A stretch of 64,000 nucleotides of DNA, from assembly GCF_018835585.1 (NCBI RefSeq), contig NZ_JAHGVE010000010.1:62001-126000 (forward strand), given 5' to 3'. A program made the position numbers and the translations under genes. How positions within the stretch are numbered: the first letter of the stretch is position 1; each line of letters starts with the position of its first letter. Shown here piece after piece: positions 1 through 8,402 of this stretch. The notes beneath the pieces are model-generated. The model had not been told where the DNA came from. It did no database searches and saw only the letters and a list, made by a program, of their open reading frames with translations. This DNA comes from Pelorhabdus rhamnosifermentans. Its GTDB lineage: Bacteria > Bacillota > Negativicutes > UMGS1260.

Positions 1-114
1 TGGCTGGAAGTCAATGCGGCTGCAATGAGCGGTACTGTTACACGCTATCCCACGCGGGAAGAAATTGACATTCCGATCCAAGAGCATTTAATTGTTGAGT
101 TGTACTCTAGATAA
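1..114 (+). CDS. rpsD: Ribosomal protein S4, C-terminal end (partial)
   Basis: The window opens in a reading frame that runs from base 1 to a TAA at 112-114. Its 37 residues, including TRYPTREEIDIPIQEHLIVE and ending in LYSR, match the conserved C-terminus of 30S ribosomal protein S4. S4 is a primary 16S rRNA-binding protein of the small subunit. Its position directly upstream of rpoA and rplQ is the usual Firmicute order (rpsM-rpsK-rpsD-rpoA-rplQ). The 5' part lies outside the window. Confidence 0.9.
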   Translation, partial: WLEVNAAAMSGTVTRYPTREEIDIPIQEHLIVELYSR

Positions 115-178
115 TCTGTCCTCGTTAGTGGAGATGGTGTAACTTAAACAAAGTGCGCAAGGAGGAGGGTCTTTTCGG

Positions 179-1138
179 ATGATCGAAATCGAAAAACCGA
201 AGATCGATATCGTAGAAATCAGTGAAGATGGTCGCTATGGAAAATTTGTATGGGAGCCCCTTGAACGAGGTTATGGTATCACGATGGGCAATAGCTTACG
301 TCGTGTACTCCTATCATCTCTTTCCGGAGCTGCTGTCACCTCGGTGAAAATCAATGGTGTGCTTCATGAATTTTCTACTATTCCCGGAGTTCGGGATGAT
401 GTGACTGATATTATTTTAAACCTAAAAGAGCTATGCCTGAAAATGTATACGGACGAGCCGAAAGTTTTACGGATCGAAGCTCAAGGCCCAGGAGAAGTCT
501 TAGCGGGCGATATTCTTTCTGACCCCGATATTGACATCCTGAATCCTGAGTTGCACTTGGCTACATTAGATGACGGTGGTTCTTTAGTGATGGAAATGAA
601 CGTTGAGCGTGGTCGTGGTTATGTTCGGGCTGAGAAAAATAAACGCCCTGATCATGTCATTGGAATTATTCCTGTTGACTCAATTTTCACGCCGATCCCT
701 AAAGTCAATTACAGTGTGACTCCTACTCGTGTTGGCAATGTCACTGATTATGACAAACTAACATTAGAAGTATGGACGAACGGGAGTATGCGTCCTGAAG
801 AAGCAGTAAGTAAGGCTGCCGGAATTATGGTAGCTCACTTAAAGCTTTTTCAAAGCATGGCAGGAACTCCTGTGGATGAGGACAGTGTGGAGGGAACCTT
901 TAGTGAACCTCCAGAAGAAACTGGTTCCAAGACCATGGAAATGACTATTGAAGATCTTGATCTTTCAGTACGTTCTTATAATTGCCTGAAACGGGCCGGG
1001 ATTAACACCATTGCTGAATTAGTTCAAAAAACCGAAGATGATATGATGAAAGTCCGAAATCTCGGTCGAAAGTCGATGGAAGAGGTTAAGAAAAAGCTCA
1101 TTGAGCTTGGACTCTCCCTGGCTGAAAATGAGGAATAA
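179..1138 (+). CDS. rpoA: DNA-directed RNA polymerase subunit alpha
   Basis: 319 aa, normal length for bacterial RpoA. The N-terminal domain (about 1-230), which dimerises and assembles beta/beta', carries the typical [20 protein letters not shown] segment. The C-terminal domain (about 255-315) has [19 protein letters not shown] and LGRKSMEEV, the helix-hairpin-helix region that contacts UP-element DNA and activators. A purine-rich AGGAGGAGGG ribosome-binding site precedes the ATG. The gene sits 64 bases after rpsD and 12 bases before rplQ, consistent with cotranscription. Confidence 0.98.
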   Translation: MIEIEKPKIDIVEISEDGRYGKFVWEPLERGYGITMGNSLRRVLLSSLSGAAVTSVKINGVLHEFSTIPGVRDDVTDIILNLKELCLKMYTDEPKVLRIEAQGPGEVLAGDILSDPDIDILNPELHLATLDDGGSLVMEMNVERGRGYVRAEKNKRPDHVIGIIPVDSIFTPIPKVNYSVTPTRVGNVTDYDKLTLEVWTNGSMRPEEAVSKAAGIMVAHLKLFQSMAGTPVDEDSVEGTFSEPPEETGSKTMEMTIEDLDLSVRSYNCLKRAGINTIAELVQKTEDDMMKVRNLGRKSMEEVKKKLIELGLSLAENEE

Positions 1139-1150
1139 GGGGGGAAGAAA

Positions 1151-1489
1151 ATGGCCTATAGAAAGTTAGGACGTGATTCCAGTGCTCGTAAAGCACTACT
1201 TCGCAGTATCTTGACTTCCTTCTTTGCGAAAGAGCGCATTGAGACAACTGAGGCAAAAGCCAAAGAAGCAAGTAGTTTAGCGGATAAAATGATTACTTTA
1301 GCTAAGCGAGGCGACTTGAACGCGCGTCGTCAAGTGCTCTCGTTTATTATGGATGAAGAAGTTACAACGAAACTGTTTGATACAATTGCACCTAAATATG
1401 CCGATCGCCAAGGCGGTTATACGCGGATCTATAAACTTGGACCTCGTCGCGGTGACGCAGCTCCCATGGCAATACTCGAATTGGTGTAA
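1151..1489 (+). CDS. rplQ: 50S ribosomal protein L17
   Basis: 112 aa with the conserved start [19 protein letters not shown] and the C-terminal segment [20 protein letters not shown] typical of L17, a large-subunit protein at the exit-tunnel region. It follows rpoA after 12 bases with a GGGGGGAAGAAA ribosome-binding region, and a strong terminator follows within 15 bases. It is therefore the last gene of the S4-alpha-L17 transcription unit. Confidence 0.97.
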   Translation: MAYRKLGRDSSARKALLRSILTSFFAKERIETTEAKAKEASSLADKMITLAKRGDLNARRQVLSFIMDEEVTTKLFDTIAPKYADRQGGYTRIYKLGPRRGDAAPMAILELV

Positions 1490-1500
1490 AAAAAGACTCA

Positions 1501-1530
1501 AGGCGACCGTTACGGTCGCCTTTATTTTTA
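1501..1530 (+). terminator. Rho-independent terminator after rplQ
   Basis: A perfect 10-bp stem, AGGCGACCGT pairing with ACGGTCGCCT, is followed by TTATTTTT. It closes the ribosomal-protein/alpha operon. The following stretch to 1702 holds no recognisable gene; it probably contains the promoter for the ECF operon. Confidence 0.9.
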
Positions 1531-1702
1531 ACTATAGACAGAAAAGTTGAGATGGTACAGGCATCGTATTGCGGTCGCTTCAATGTCCTACTTGACTTTC
1601 GCTTATAGTAATACGATTTCTTACTGGGTGTATTAGAGATTATATTAGCGTTTTTTATTAAACTATTGTGTGAGGCTAGGGGCCTTAAGGTAGGGTTCAA
1701 AT

Positions 1703-2542
1703 ATGGGAGAATTTATTGAAATGAAGCATGTAAGCCATGTCTACCAAGATCACAATCAGCAAAATGTTCAGGCATTAGATGATGTTAACCTGTCGATTCG
1801 AGCGGGCACTTTTGTGGCCGTCATTGGTACAAACGGGTCGGGAAAATCGACGCTTGCCAAACATCTCAATGGCTTGCTGCTGCCAACAACAGGCGAGTGT
1901 CTTATTGATGGTGTCTCGACGGCTGAATCAGCTGAAATTTGGAATATTCGCCAAAAGGTGGGTATGGTGTTTCAAAATCCTGATAATCAAATTGTGGCTG
2001 CCATTGTTGAAGAGGATGTGGCGTTCGGTCCGGAAAATTTGGGTATTCCATCTACTGAAATTCGCCAGCGTGTCGATGAGGCTTTGGCAAAAGTCGATAT
2101 GACGAATTATGCCTTGCATGCGCCTCATTTACTTTCAGGCGGACAAAAACAGCGTATTGCTATTGCGGGTGTGCTTGCTATACGGCCAAATTGTATCGTT
2201 CTTGATGAGCCCACAGCCATGCTTGATCCGATCGGACGGCAGGAAGTCATGAAGACAGTCAAAAAACTTCATGAAGAGCAACAGATTACATGTGTGTATA
2301 TTACGCATTTTATGGAAGAAGCGATGCAAGCCGAGCGGGTTATTGTTATGAAGCAAGGTAAAATTGTCTTAGACGGTAATCCCCATGAGGTTTTTAGTCA
2401 AGTTGACCTTCTGAAAGATATGGGGCTTGATGTGCCGATTGCAGCACAAGTGGCTGAAAAGCTTCGGCAAATGAACTATTCTATTCCGTCACAAGTTATT
2501 AGTGGCAGTGAATTGGCGGAGGCATTATGTCTATCCAATTAA
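1703..2542 (+). CDS. ecfA1: ECF transporter ATPase EcfA1
   Basis: 279 aa ABC-type ATPase. Walker A is GTNGSGKST (about residues 42-50), the signature motif is LSGGQKQRIAIAG (about 145-157), Walker B is IVLDEPTAMLD, and the switch His is in VYITHFMEE. Together with the next two genes it forms the energizing module of a group II energy-coupling-factor transporter, which is shared by several vitamin or metal S-components located elsewhere. The order after rplQ is a classic Firmicute arrangement. The 3' end overlaps ecfA2 by 16 bases, implying translational coupling. Confidence 0.95.
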   Translation: MGEFIEMKHVSHVYQDHNQQNVQALDDVNLSIRAGTFVAVIGTNGSGKSTLAKHLNGLLLPTTGECLIDGVSTAESAEIWNIRQKVGMVFQNPDNQIVAAIVEEDVAFGPENLGIPSTEIRQRVDEALAKVDMTNYALHAPHLLSGGQKQRIAIAGVLAIRPNCIVLDEPTAMLDPIGRQEVMKTVKKLHEEQQITCVYITHFMEEAMQAERVIVMKQGKIVLDGNPHEVFSQVDLLKDMGLDVPIAAQVAEKLRQMNYSIPSQVISGSELAEALCLSN

Positions 2543-3402
2543 CGAATGTTACTTACACTTATATGCCTGGTACTCCTTATGAACAATCCGCTTTAAAAAC
2601 AGTCAATCTCACCATTGAAAAAGGTGAATTTGTCGGAGTTATTGGTCATACAGGCTCTGGAAAGTCTACTCTTATTCAGCATATGAACGGCCTTTTACAA
2701 CCTACTATTGGAACGGTGACATTAGATGGCATTGACTTGAAAACGAAGACGAAAGCAGCGCGAGAAGCGCGGCACCATGTAGGCATGGTTTTTCAGTATC
2801 CCGAGCATCAGTTGTTTGAGGAAACGGTAGCAGCCGATATTGCTTTTGGCCCACGTAATCTGGGGCTTTCAGCGAGTGAAGTAGAAGAAAGAGTTCATTA
2901 TGCTATGGATTTTGTTAATCTTGATTATGATACTTTCGCATTGCGTTCGCCTTTCGCTTTAAGCGGCGGTCAAATGCGCCGGGTATCTATTGCAGGTGTG
3001 ATGGCGCTGAAACCGGATTATTTAATTCTTGATGAACCTTCAGCAGGACTGGATCCAGGCGGCAGGAAGGAAATTTTTGAAGAAATTGTCAAGTATTACG
3101 AGTCAGCCAAGATTACAATTATTTTAGTTTCACATAATATGGATGAAATTGCCCAAGTGGCCAATCGTCTTATTGTTATGGATCAAGGAAACATCCTCAT
3201 TGATGGCAGTCCTGCTCATGTTTTTGGCAAGGAACGTCACAAACTTCACCAAGCCGGTGTCGATGTGCCACCTATTACGGCTCTCATGACACAGCTTGCA
3301 GCTAAGGGACTTGCTGTCGATTCCTCCCTTATACGTATTGATGATGCCGTACAAAACATTTGTCAGGCCCTGGCTGTGAAGGAGGGGCATCATGCTCAGT
3401 GA
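2527..3402 (+). CDS. ecfA2: ECF transporter ATPase EcfA2
   Basis: 291 aa ABC ATPase paralogous to the preceding gene. Walker A is GHTGSGKST, the signature is LSGGQMRRVSIAG, and Walker B is LILDEPSAGLD. FQYPEHQLFEETV is the Q-loop region typical of EcfA2. The ATG lies inside the end of ecfA1 after GGCGGAGGC, and the 3' end overlaps ecfT by 11 bases. The EcfA1-EcfA2 heterodimer drives the transmembrane EcfT subunit. Confidence 0.95.
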   Translation: MSIQLTNVTYTYMPGTPYEQSALKTVNLTIEKGEFVGVIGHTGSGKSTLIQHMNGLLQPTIGTVTLDGIDLKTKTKAAREARHHVGMVFQYPEHQLFEETVAADIAFGPRNLGLSASEVEERVHYAMDFVNLDYDTFALRSPFALSGGQMRRVSIAGVMALKPDYLILDEPSAGLDPGGRKEIFEEIVKYYESAKITIILVSHNMDEIAQVANRLIVMDQGNILIDGSPAHVFGKERHKLHQAGVDVPPITALMTQLAAKGLAVDSSLIRIDDAVQNICQALAVKEGHHAQ

Positions 3403-4189
3403 TATTACATTAGGACAGTATTTTCCTGGTCATTCGTGGCTGCATAAACTCGACCCCCGTACCAAGCTTATTGCGACGCTCTTCTATATTAGCAGTATTT
3501 TTACGGCAGAAAGCCTGTTTTCGTATGCTTTAGTCGCTTTGTTTGCTGTCTTTTGCTGCCTTTTATCAAAAGTACCTGTGAAGATTCTCATTAAATCTGT
3601 TCGTCCCTTGTGGGTGATTATTGTTCTGACGCTGGGGATTCATCTGTTCTTTACACCGGGCACGCTGCTATTTCAACTCGGGCCTATTCAAATTTCCTGG
3701 GAAGGTATGCGGATGGGAATTTTTATGTCGCTGCGTCTGGTACTACTCATCCTTTTTTCTTCACTGCTGACGTTGACGACATCGCCCATTGCCTTAACAG
3801 ATGGCATTGAGCGGCTCTTAAGGCCTTTTAAGGTGCTGGGTATTCCAGCACATGAACTGGCCATGATGATGACCATTGCTTTACGGTTTATTCCTACCTT
3901 GCTGGAAGAAACCGAGCGTATCATGAAGGCCCAAATGGCGCGTGGTGCCGAGTTTAGTTCAGGGAGTTTAATTGCCAGAGCGAAGAATCTTGTGCCCTTG
4001 TTAGTCCCGCTCTTTATTAGTGCTTTTCGGCGGGCTGATGAACTTGCCACAGCCATGGAAGCACGGTGTTATCGCGGCGGTGAGGGACGTACACGGATGA
4101 AAGAACTATTTTTTACGGGTCGTGATTGGATTGGGTTGGCTGTCATTCTCATTTTTTGCGGCAGTCTTGTTTATTTACGGCTGTTTTAA
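3392..4189 (+). CDS. ecfT: ECF transporter transmembrane subunit EcfT
   Basis: 265 aa membrane protein. It has the family N-terminal motif LDPRTKLIATL, several hydrophobic segments (about 25-60, 68-90, 105-130 and the C-terminal 245-263) and the two coupling-helix Ala-Arg-Gly type motifs, seen here as MARGAEF and MEARCYRGG. EcfT links the ATPase pair to substrate-binding S-components. No S-component gene is adjacent, as expected for the shared module. The ATG is preceded by AAGGAGGGGC within ecfA2. Confidence 0.95.
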   Translation: MLSDITLGQYFPGHSWLHKLDPRTKLIATLFYISSIFTAESLFSYALVALFAVFCCLLSKVPVKILIKSVRPLWVIIVLTLGIHLFFTPGTLLFQLGPIQISWEGMRMGIFMSLRLVLLILFSSLLTLTTSPIALTDGIERLLRPFKVLGIPAHELAMMMTIALRFIPTLLEETERIMKAQMARGAEFSSGSLIARAKNLVPLLVPLFISAFRRADELATAMEARCYRGGEGRTRMKELFFTGRDWIGLAVILIFCGSLVYLRLF

Positions 4190-4204
4190 AGGTAGGTACA
4201 CGTG

Positions 4205-4990
4205 ATGCGGATAATTAAACTCATCGTAGCTTATGATGGTACGAATTACCATGGCTTCCAGCGGCAAAAGAATACACCTAATACGATACAGCAAAAACTG
4301 GAAGATGGGCTGGCCAAAATTTTTGGTCATAAATTAAGTATGAGTGGTGCCGGTCGAACGGATACAGGCGTACATGCCCAGGGACAAGTTGTTCACTTTC
4401 AAACGACAGGAACCATTCCGGCTCACTGTATTGCGGCAGCTTCTCGTTCTGTTTTGCCTGAAGACATTGTTGTCCTTCAGGCAGAGGATGCCAATGAATG
4501 GTTTCACGCTCGCAAATGGGCGCTAAGCAAAATCTATCTTTATCGGATATATCAAAGTAAAAACATCAATCCCTTTTGGCGTCATTATGCCTGGCATACT
4601 TCTAAACAACTGGATGTTGAAGCCATGCAGCAGGCACTTTCCATTATTGTGGGTACACATGATTTTTCATCTTTTAAAGCGGCAGGCAGTACAGCAAGAG
4701 ATCCTGTCCGAACGATTTTAAGCGCCAATTGTGTACGCGATGATTTGACGGCTCAGATGCCTCTGCCTGGTGTCAGTGGAGCTGTAGTTTGCTATGACTT
4801 TACTTTTCATGGCACAGGTTTTCTTTATCATATGGTCCGTAATCTCATGGGTACGCTGATGAATGTTGGAAAGCATAAAATCACAGTTAGCGATATGGCA
4901 GCTATTTTGGCAGCCAAAGATCGCAGTAAGGCTGGAAAGACAGCGCCAGCTCAGGGATTATATCTATTATCAGTTAAATATCCTGAATAA
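4205..4990 (+). CDS. truA: tRNA pseudouridine(38-40) synthase TruA
   Basis: 261 aa from ATG 4205; a GTG three bases upstream could add one residue, and AAAGGTAGG is the likely ribosome-binding site. The catalytic Asp lies in the conserved GRTDTGVHAQGQVVHF motif (about residues 48-63). KIYLYRIY, SFKAAGS and FLYHMVRNLMGTL are further family motifs. The enzyme isomerises uridines 38-40 of the tRNA anticodon arm. It is the conventional neighbour between ecfT and rplM in Firmicutes. Confidence 0.96.
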   Translation: MRIIKLIVAYDGTNYHGFQRQKNTPNTIQQKLEDGLAKIFGHKLSMSGAGRTDTGVHAQGQVVHFQTTGTIPAHCIAAASRSVLPEDIVVLQAEDANEWFHARKWALSKIYLYRIYQSKNINPFWRHYAWHTSKQLDVEAMQQALSIIVGTHDFSSFKAAGSTARDPVRTILSANCVRDDLTAQMPLPGVSGAVVCYDFTFHGTGFLYHMVRNLMGTLMNVGKHKITVSDMAAILAAKDRSKAGKTAPAQGLYLLSVKYPE

Positions 4991-5013
4991 AAACGTTTTT
5001 TCAAGGTTATACC

Positions 5014-5042
5014 TTGACAATGATAGCGTAAAACAGTAAAAT
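5014..5042 (+). promoter_or_regulatory. Sigma-70-type promoter for rplM-rpsI
   Basis: TTGACA (5014-5019) and TAAAAT (5037-5042) are separated by exactly 17 bases. The spacing and position 90 bases before rplM make this a convincing housekeeping promoter. The leader of about 80 bases may carry an L13-type ribosomal-protein leader structure, but I could not confirm one by eye. Confidence 0.8.
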
Positions 5043-5131
5043 GATTCTATGAGATTTTTGCCAGCCTTAGCCCCGGAAAGCAAGGATAATCAAAAATTTC
5101 ACAGCAATTTCCTTGTGAGGAGGGATACAGC

Positions 5132-5572
5132 ATGAAAACGACGTTTATGGCCAATGAGGGCAATATTACACGTAAATGGTATATCGTTGACGCTGAAGGT
5201 AAAACTTTAGGACGTCTAGCCGCAGAAGTAGCCAAAGTGTTACGCGGAAAACATAAACCAACCTTTACACCCCATGTGGATACAGGGGACCATGTCATTA
5301 TTGTGAATGCTGAAAAAGTGGTATTGACAGGTAAAAAATTAGTGCAAAAAACCTATTTCCGTCATTCTGGGTATGTAGGGGGCACAACCTTTACAACTGC
5401 TGGAAATATGCTTGCAACGCAACCAGCTAAAGTATTGGAACATGCCATTAAAGGAATGTTACCAAAGAATCGGTTAGGTAGTGCAATATATCGTAAATTG
5501 CATGTATATACTGGCGCTGAGCATCCGCATGCAGCTCAACAGCCTGAAACTTTAGAAGTAAGTATTCGATAA
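5132..5572 (+). CDS. rplM: 50S ribosomal protein L13
   Basis: 146 aa. Conserved L13 segments are visible: [46 protein letters not shown] and GMLPKNRLG, ending in [17 protein letters not shown]. The ATG follows GTGAGGAGGGATACAGC. It forms a two-gene operon with rpsI 22 bases downstream. Confidence 0.97.
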   Translation: MKTTFMANEGNITRKWYIVDAEGKTLGRLAAEVAKVLRGKHKPTFTPHVDTGDHVIIVNAEKVVLTGKKLVQKTYFRHSGYVGGTTFTTAGNMLATQPAKVLEHAIKGMLPKNRLGSAIYRKLHVYTGAEHPHAAQQPETLEVSIR

Positions 5573-5594
5573 TACCGGAAAGGAGGAACATCAT

Positions 5595-5987
5595 ATGGCA
5601 CTAGTAAGCTACTATGGCACAGGCCGTAGAAAAACCTCGGTTGCCCGAGTTCGTCTGGTTCCGGGAGAAGGTAACATTCTTGTGAACGAGCGCGAACTAG
5701 ACGCATACTTTGGTTTGAAAACGCTTGAATTAATTGTAAAGCAGCCTTTAACTGTTACCGATACTTTAGGCAAATACGATGTAATTGCGAAAGTGGAGGG
5801 GGGCGGTGTATCTGGTCAAGCAGGAGCTGTTCGTCACGGCATTGCCCGCGCACTCTTAAAAGTTGACTTAGAATTTCGTCCGGCTCTGAAAAAAGCTGGA
5901 TTACTTACTCGCGATCCTCGCGAGAAAGAGCGTCGCAAATACGGTCTCAAAAAGGCCCGTAAAGCATCCCAGTTTTCCAAGCGTTAA
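5595..5987 (+). CDS. rpsI: 30S ribosomal protein S9 (prophage attachment gene)
   Basis: 130 aa with the standard S9 features: [19 protein letters not shown] at the N-terminus, [20 protein letters not shown] in the middle, and the basic tail ending in RKASQFSKR, which reaches the ribosomal P site. The last six codons and the stop lie inside the phage attachment core (5968-5988), so integration leaves the protein sequence intact. Transcripts now end at a phage-borne terminator just downstream instead of the original host one at 42985. Confidence 0.97.
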   Translation: MALVSYYGTGRRKTSVARVRLVPGEGNILVNERELDAYFGLKTLELIVKQPLTVTDTLGKYDVIAKVEGGGVSGQAGAVRHGIARALLKVDLEFRPALKKAGLLTRDPREKERRKYGLKKARKASQFSKR

Positions 5988-5988
5988 T
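5968..5988 (+). other. attL core in the 3' end of rpsI
   Basis: The 21 bases from CCCAGTTTTC to GCGTTAAT recur exactly at 42951-42971. The core encodes SQFSKR-stop of S9. Similarity continues past the core (TTTATCAAA on both sides), so the exact crossover cannot be fixed by eye. Confidence 0.93.
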
Positions 5989-6001
5989 ATTTATCAAACA
6001 C

Positions 6002-6036
6002 AGAACCCGCGAAGCTCAATGCTTTCGCGGGTTCTC
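6002..6036 (+). terminator. Phage-borne terminator replacing the rpsI terminator
   Basis: The arms AGAACCCGCGAAGC and GCTTTCGCGGGTTCT form a strong hairpin followed by CTTGT. It lies on the phage side of attL and mimics the displaced host terminator at 42985-43022, which has the same CCCGCG/CGCGGG base but a different loop region. Confidence 0.8.
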
Positions 6037-6050
6037 TTGTATATAAGAAC

Positions 6051-6109
6051 AGCTAAAAATAGCTAAAAATCAGGTTGCTAGTAACAAACTAGTTACGTAA
6101 TAGTAACAA
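6051..6109. repeat. Putative integrase arm-type repeats, left
   Basis: AGCTAAAAAT occurs twice in tandem (6051-6070). TAGTAACAA occurs at 6079-6087 and 6101-6109, with an additional variant TAGTTAC at 6090-6096. The same TAGTAAC word occurs twice near attR (42901-42907 and 42912-42918). Repeats flanking the cores on both sides are what lambda-type integrases use as arm sites; the assignment is inferred. Confidence 0.6.
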
Positions 6110-6110
6110 A

Positions 6111-7133
6111 TTATATTAGATTGATCGTGTCAATTAACTGCTTAATTGTTTTGTGAGTGTAGACTTTCTCGGTTGTGCCAAGCCCTGCATGACCGAGTAT
6201 TTTTTTTATTACAGTTTTATTTGCACCGCAATTATCTAACAATGTGGCACATGTATGACGGCCATCATGCGGCAAGTGGTCCATATCTAATTTTTGCATG
6301 AGTGGTTTCCAATATCGCCAATTAATTCGGTCATAGCTCAGTGGGCCGTCAAAATCGGTAACTAGAAATTCATTATCAGGGTTATACATTGCGGCAATGA
6401 ATGGATAAATTTTTTCGGCAATAGGAATAGCTCTGTTTTTGCTGGTACGATTTTTTATACCGCCTACCATATAACGGTCATCCAAATGCACATCAACTGT
6501 CTTAATGCGGATTAGTTCTGTCGGACGTAGGCCGCTATAGCAATAAATCAAAACATATTGTGCAGATCGGTCGGCCGCATTTTCCCAAAGGGTAGCAAGT
6601 TCTTCGGTAGTGAATGGTTTATGTAATTGCTCTGTGTCTTCGTCAGGCAGGGTTAGCTCAATAAAAGAAGCGTAGTTTTTATCAACAATATCATTCTGCA
6701 TGGCGAATTTATAAAGAAAATTAAAAAGAATACGCATATTCTTTTTCGAAGCATAGCCTTTGTCCCAATTATTGATTTCTTTTTGTAACTGAGCGGTTCG
6801 CAGATCGGAAAATATGATGTCATGAATGTTACTGCAGGCTTTATAGGCAGCAGCGTAACCGTTGCTAATTTTTTTATCGTTATCGGTGTATTTTTGTTCT
6901 ACAAACAGATCGTAAAGCTCAGAAAAGGTAAGTTTGCGGCTTACTAAATCATAAGGGGATAGGTTATAGGCTGCGAGCGCCATCATTGCATCTTTGCGTT
7001 CAGCATAATAGCCGATAGGCTCATAGATCGGATGGCCTTTATCATTGAAACCAACTGTTTTACGTGCAACGAAAGGCTTACGCCGATTCCCTGAAAGTTT
7101 GAAGACGGTGCCATAACCATTTGGATTGCGCAT
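6111..7133 (-). CDS. int: Site-specific tyrosine recombinase (integrase)
   Basis: 340 aa. The C-terminal catalytic domain (about 170-340) shows Arg203 in YSGLRPTELI, the HxxR box LPHDGRHTCATLL (His289, Arg292), His315 in ILGHAGLGTT and the nucleophile Tyr325 in EKVYTHKT. The N-terminus has an AP2-like/arm-binding segment (about 1-60) and a SAM-like core-binding domain (about 65-150). The ATG is preceded by AAAGGAG. The gene ends within about 120 bases of attL, so the enzyme almost certainly catalyses integration into rpsI. Confidence 0.96.
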   Translation of the reverse strand: MRNPNGYGTVFKLSGNRRKPFVARKTVGFNDKGHPIYEPIGYYAERKDAMMALAAYNLSPYDLVSRKLTFSELYDLFVEQKYTDNDKKISNGYAAAYKACSNIHDIIFSDLRTAQLQKEINNWDKGYASKKNMRILFNFLYKFAMQNDIVDKNYASFIELTLPDEDTEQLHKPFTTEELATLWENAADRSAQYVLIYCYSGLRPTELIRIKTVDVHLDDRYMVGGIKNRTSKNRAIPIAEKIYPFIAAMYNPDNEFLVTDFDGPLSYDRINWRYWKPLMQKLDMDHLPHDGRHTCATLLDNCGANKTVIKKILGHAGLGTTEKVYTHKTIKQLIDTINLI

Positions 7134-7223
7134 ATGTAGTACTCCTTTCTATGGGAATGGGAAAGCCAGTACCTAAGTGGTCCTGGCTTTTGATTGTCTA
7201 TTTTTAGTTCGAGAATTCCTTAG

Positions 7224-7502
7224 TCATCTTGAATTAAGTTTTTTGATAAGCCATTCATTTGCTTTGGTGCGAGAATGAATATTAGAAGGCATTTCAGTTT
7301 TAATTAATTTCTCAATGATTTGACCGTTTTGCTTACTCAACGATTTATTTTGAGAATGTAAAAAGGTAGTAATGAAAGTAAAGACTTCATATTTTTCTGT
7401 TCTGCTTAACAAATCCCTATCTGGATGACCTTTTAATTTTGGATTATCCCAAGAATGGATCTCATCATAGTTATATTGTAAATCATCCATACTAAAAGCC
7501 AC
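7224..7502 (-). CDS. Hypothetical phage lysogeny-region protein
   Basis: 92 aa, GTG start with GGAGATGATTA upstream. It is hydrophilic and appears mostly helical, with YNYDEIHSWDNPKLKGHPDRD near the N-terminus, and has no signal or membrane segment. I do not recognise a family. It lies between integrase and repressor on the minus strand, so it is likely expressed in the lysogen. Confidence 0.6.
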   Translation of the reverse strand: MAFSMDDLQYNYDEIHSWDNPKLKGHPDRDLLSRTEKYEVFTFITTFLHSQNKSLSKQNGQIIEKLIKTEMPSNIHSRTKANEWLIKKLNSR

Positions 7503-7525
7503 TTAATCATCTCCAAAGATATTGA

Positions 7526-7795
7526 TTATTTTGCCTCGCGAAAGTAAGTTTCATGAGAGGAAACTTTAAGTGAAATTCTGTCTAGTTTTCCTTCGAGCCG
7601 GTTGAGACTATCACATATACGCTCGTTAACATCAAACTGAACTTCCCGTGCATCAAACAGTGCTGATATTTTCTTTCCTTGGTCATTTTCGATTCGAGTT
7701 ATAGATTGTTTTATTTCAGCAAAATCTTGTTTAGTTGCCATATTAGACTTCATTTCTTGAACTTCAGCAATAAGCTGTTTTAGTAACTCTTCCAT
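7526..7795 (-). CDS. Small coiled-coil protein of the lysogeny region
   Basis: 89 aa. Heptad-like spacing of hydrophobic residues runs through most of the chain (LLKQLIAEVQEMKSNMATKQ; ICDSLNRLEGKLDRISLKV), suggesting a coiled coil. It contains no Cys and no membrane segment. Similar short coiled-coil proteins are common next to Firmicute phage repressors, but no function can be assigned. AGGATGTGA upstream is a weak ribosome-binding site. Confidence 0.6.
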   Translation of the reverse strand: MEELLKQLIAEVQEMKSNMATKQDFAEIKQSITRIENDQGKKISALFDAREVQFDVNERICDSLNRLEGKLDRISLKVSSHETYFREAK

Positions 7796-7866
7796 ATATT
7801 CACATCCTATTTGTATCTATTCTTCATGAGGTTATGAAAAATTCTAACATCCCTAGGTAAAAATTT

Positions 7867-8244
7867 TTACTCCCCCATCGTTGCAGCTTGATCGTCGTCG
7901 TTAGCATTTTCTCGAGTTTGCTTTTTAAATTGAATAAAAGATTGTACTTCCTTCCGGTCAGTATCCGGAAGGTTTTTTAATTCCCGGGCAAGTGCTAAAT
8001 CTTCAGGCGAAACATCTTCAACTGATTGAGCAGGGACGGAAGAAGACTCTTCTGTAAAAAATTCAGCTAAAGTAATACCAAGGCCGTTGCAGATTTGTTC
8101 AATGGTATCTGCGCGAGGACTTGTTTTTCCTAACATGATAGTTGCTAAAGTTGATTGAGGAATATTTGCAATTCTACCTAATTCATTGATGCTTGAAATT
8201 TTATGCTTTTCAATTAAAGATTTTATACGATTTGGAATGTCCAC
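7867..8244 (-). CDS. CI-like repressor, XRE-family HTH
   Basis: 125 aa from GTG 8244, chosen because AAAGGAG lies eight bases upstream; the ATG at 8250 would put the site only two bases away. The N-terminal HTH (about 1-60) includes ISSINELGRIANIPQSTLATI and DTIEQICNGLGITLAEFF. The C-terminal part is acidic and short, without a LexA-type Ser-Lys protease domain, so induction may not depend on self-cleavage. It is divergent from the Cro-like gene across an operator-rich gap, marking it as the lysogeny repressor. Confidence 0.88.
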   Translation of the reverse strand: MDIPNRIKSLIEKHKISSINELGRIANIPQSTLATIMLGKTSPRADTIEQICNGLGITLAEFFTEESSSVPAQSVEDVSPEDLALARELKNLPDTDRKEVQSFIQFKKQTRENANDDDQAATMGE

Positions 8245-8258
8245 AAACATTACTCCTT

Positions 8259-8388
8259 TAGCGAAATTCCGCTAATAACATTATGGCACAAAATAAGCGT
8301 ATATAAAATATCGAAATTACGCTTGACAATGTATCGTAATTACGATAATATTTAAATGTAATCGAAATAACGATTCAAAATTACGATA
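8259..8388. promoter_or_regulatory. Phage immunity operator array
   Basis: Repeated palindromic sites with consensus close to ATCGNAATNACGAT lie between repressor and Cro-like gene: 8259-8274 (TAGCGAAATTCCGCTA), 8310-8324, 8333-8346 (ATCGTAATTACGAT, perfect), 8360-8375 (AATCGAAATAACGATT) and a half-site near 8379-8386. Sites overlap or flank both divergent promoters, which is the arrangement of CI/Cro switches. Confidence 0.85.
8323..8351 (+). promoter_or_regulatory. Early rightward promoter (PR-like)
   Basis: TTGACA at 8323-8328 and TAATAT at 8346-8351 are 17 bases apart. The perfect operator palindrome 8333-8346 sits in the spacer and touches the -10, so a bound repressor would block RNA polymerase directly. 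Confidence 0.82.
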
Positions 8389-8402
8389 AGGAGGGTGAGA
8401 AA

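Noticed and set aside
7867-8250. ATG at 8250 as repressor start
   Set aside because: It would place the AAAGGAG site only two bases away; GTG 8244 has normal spacing.
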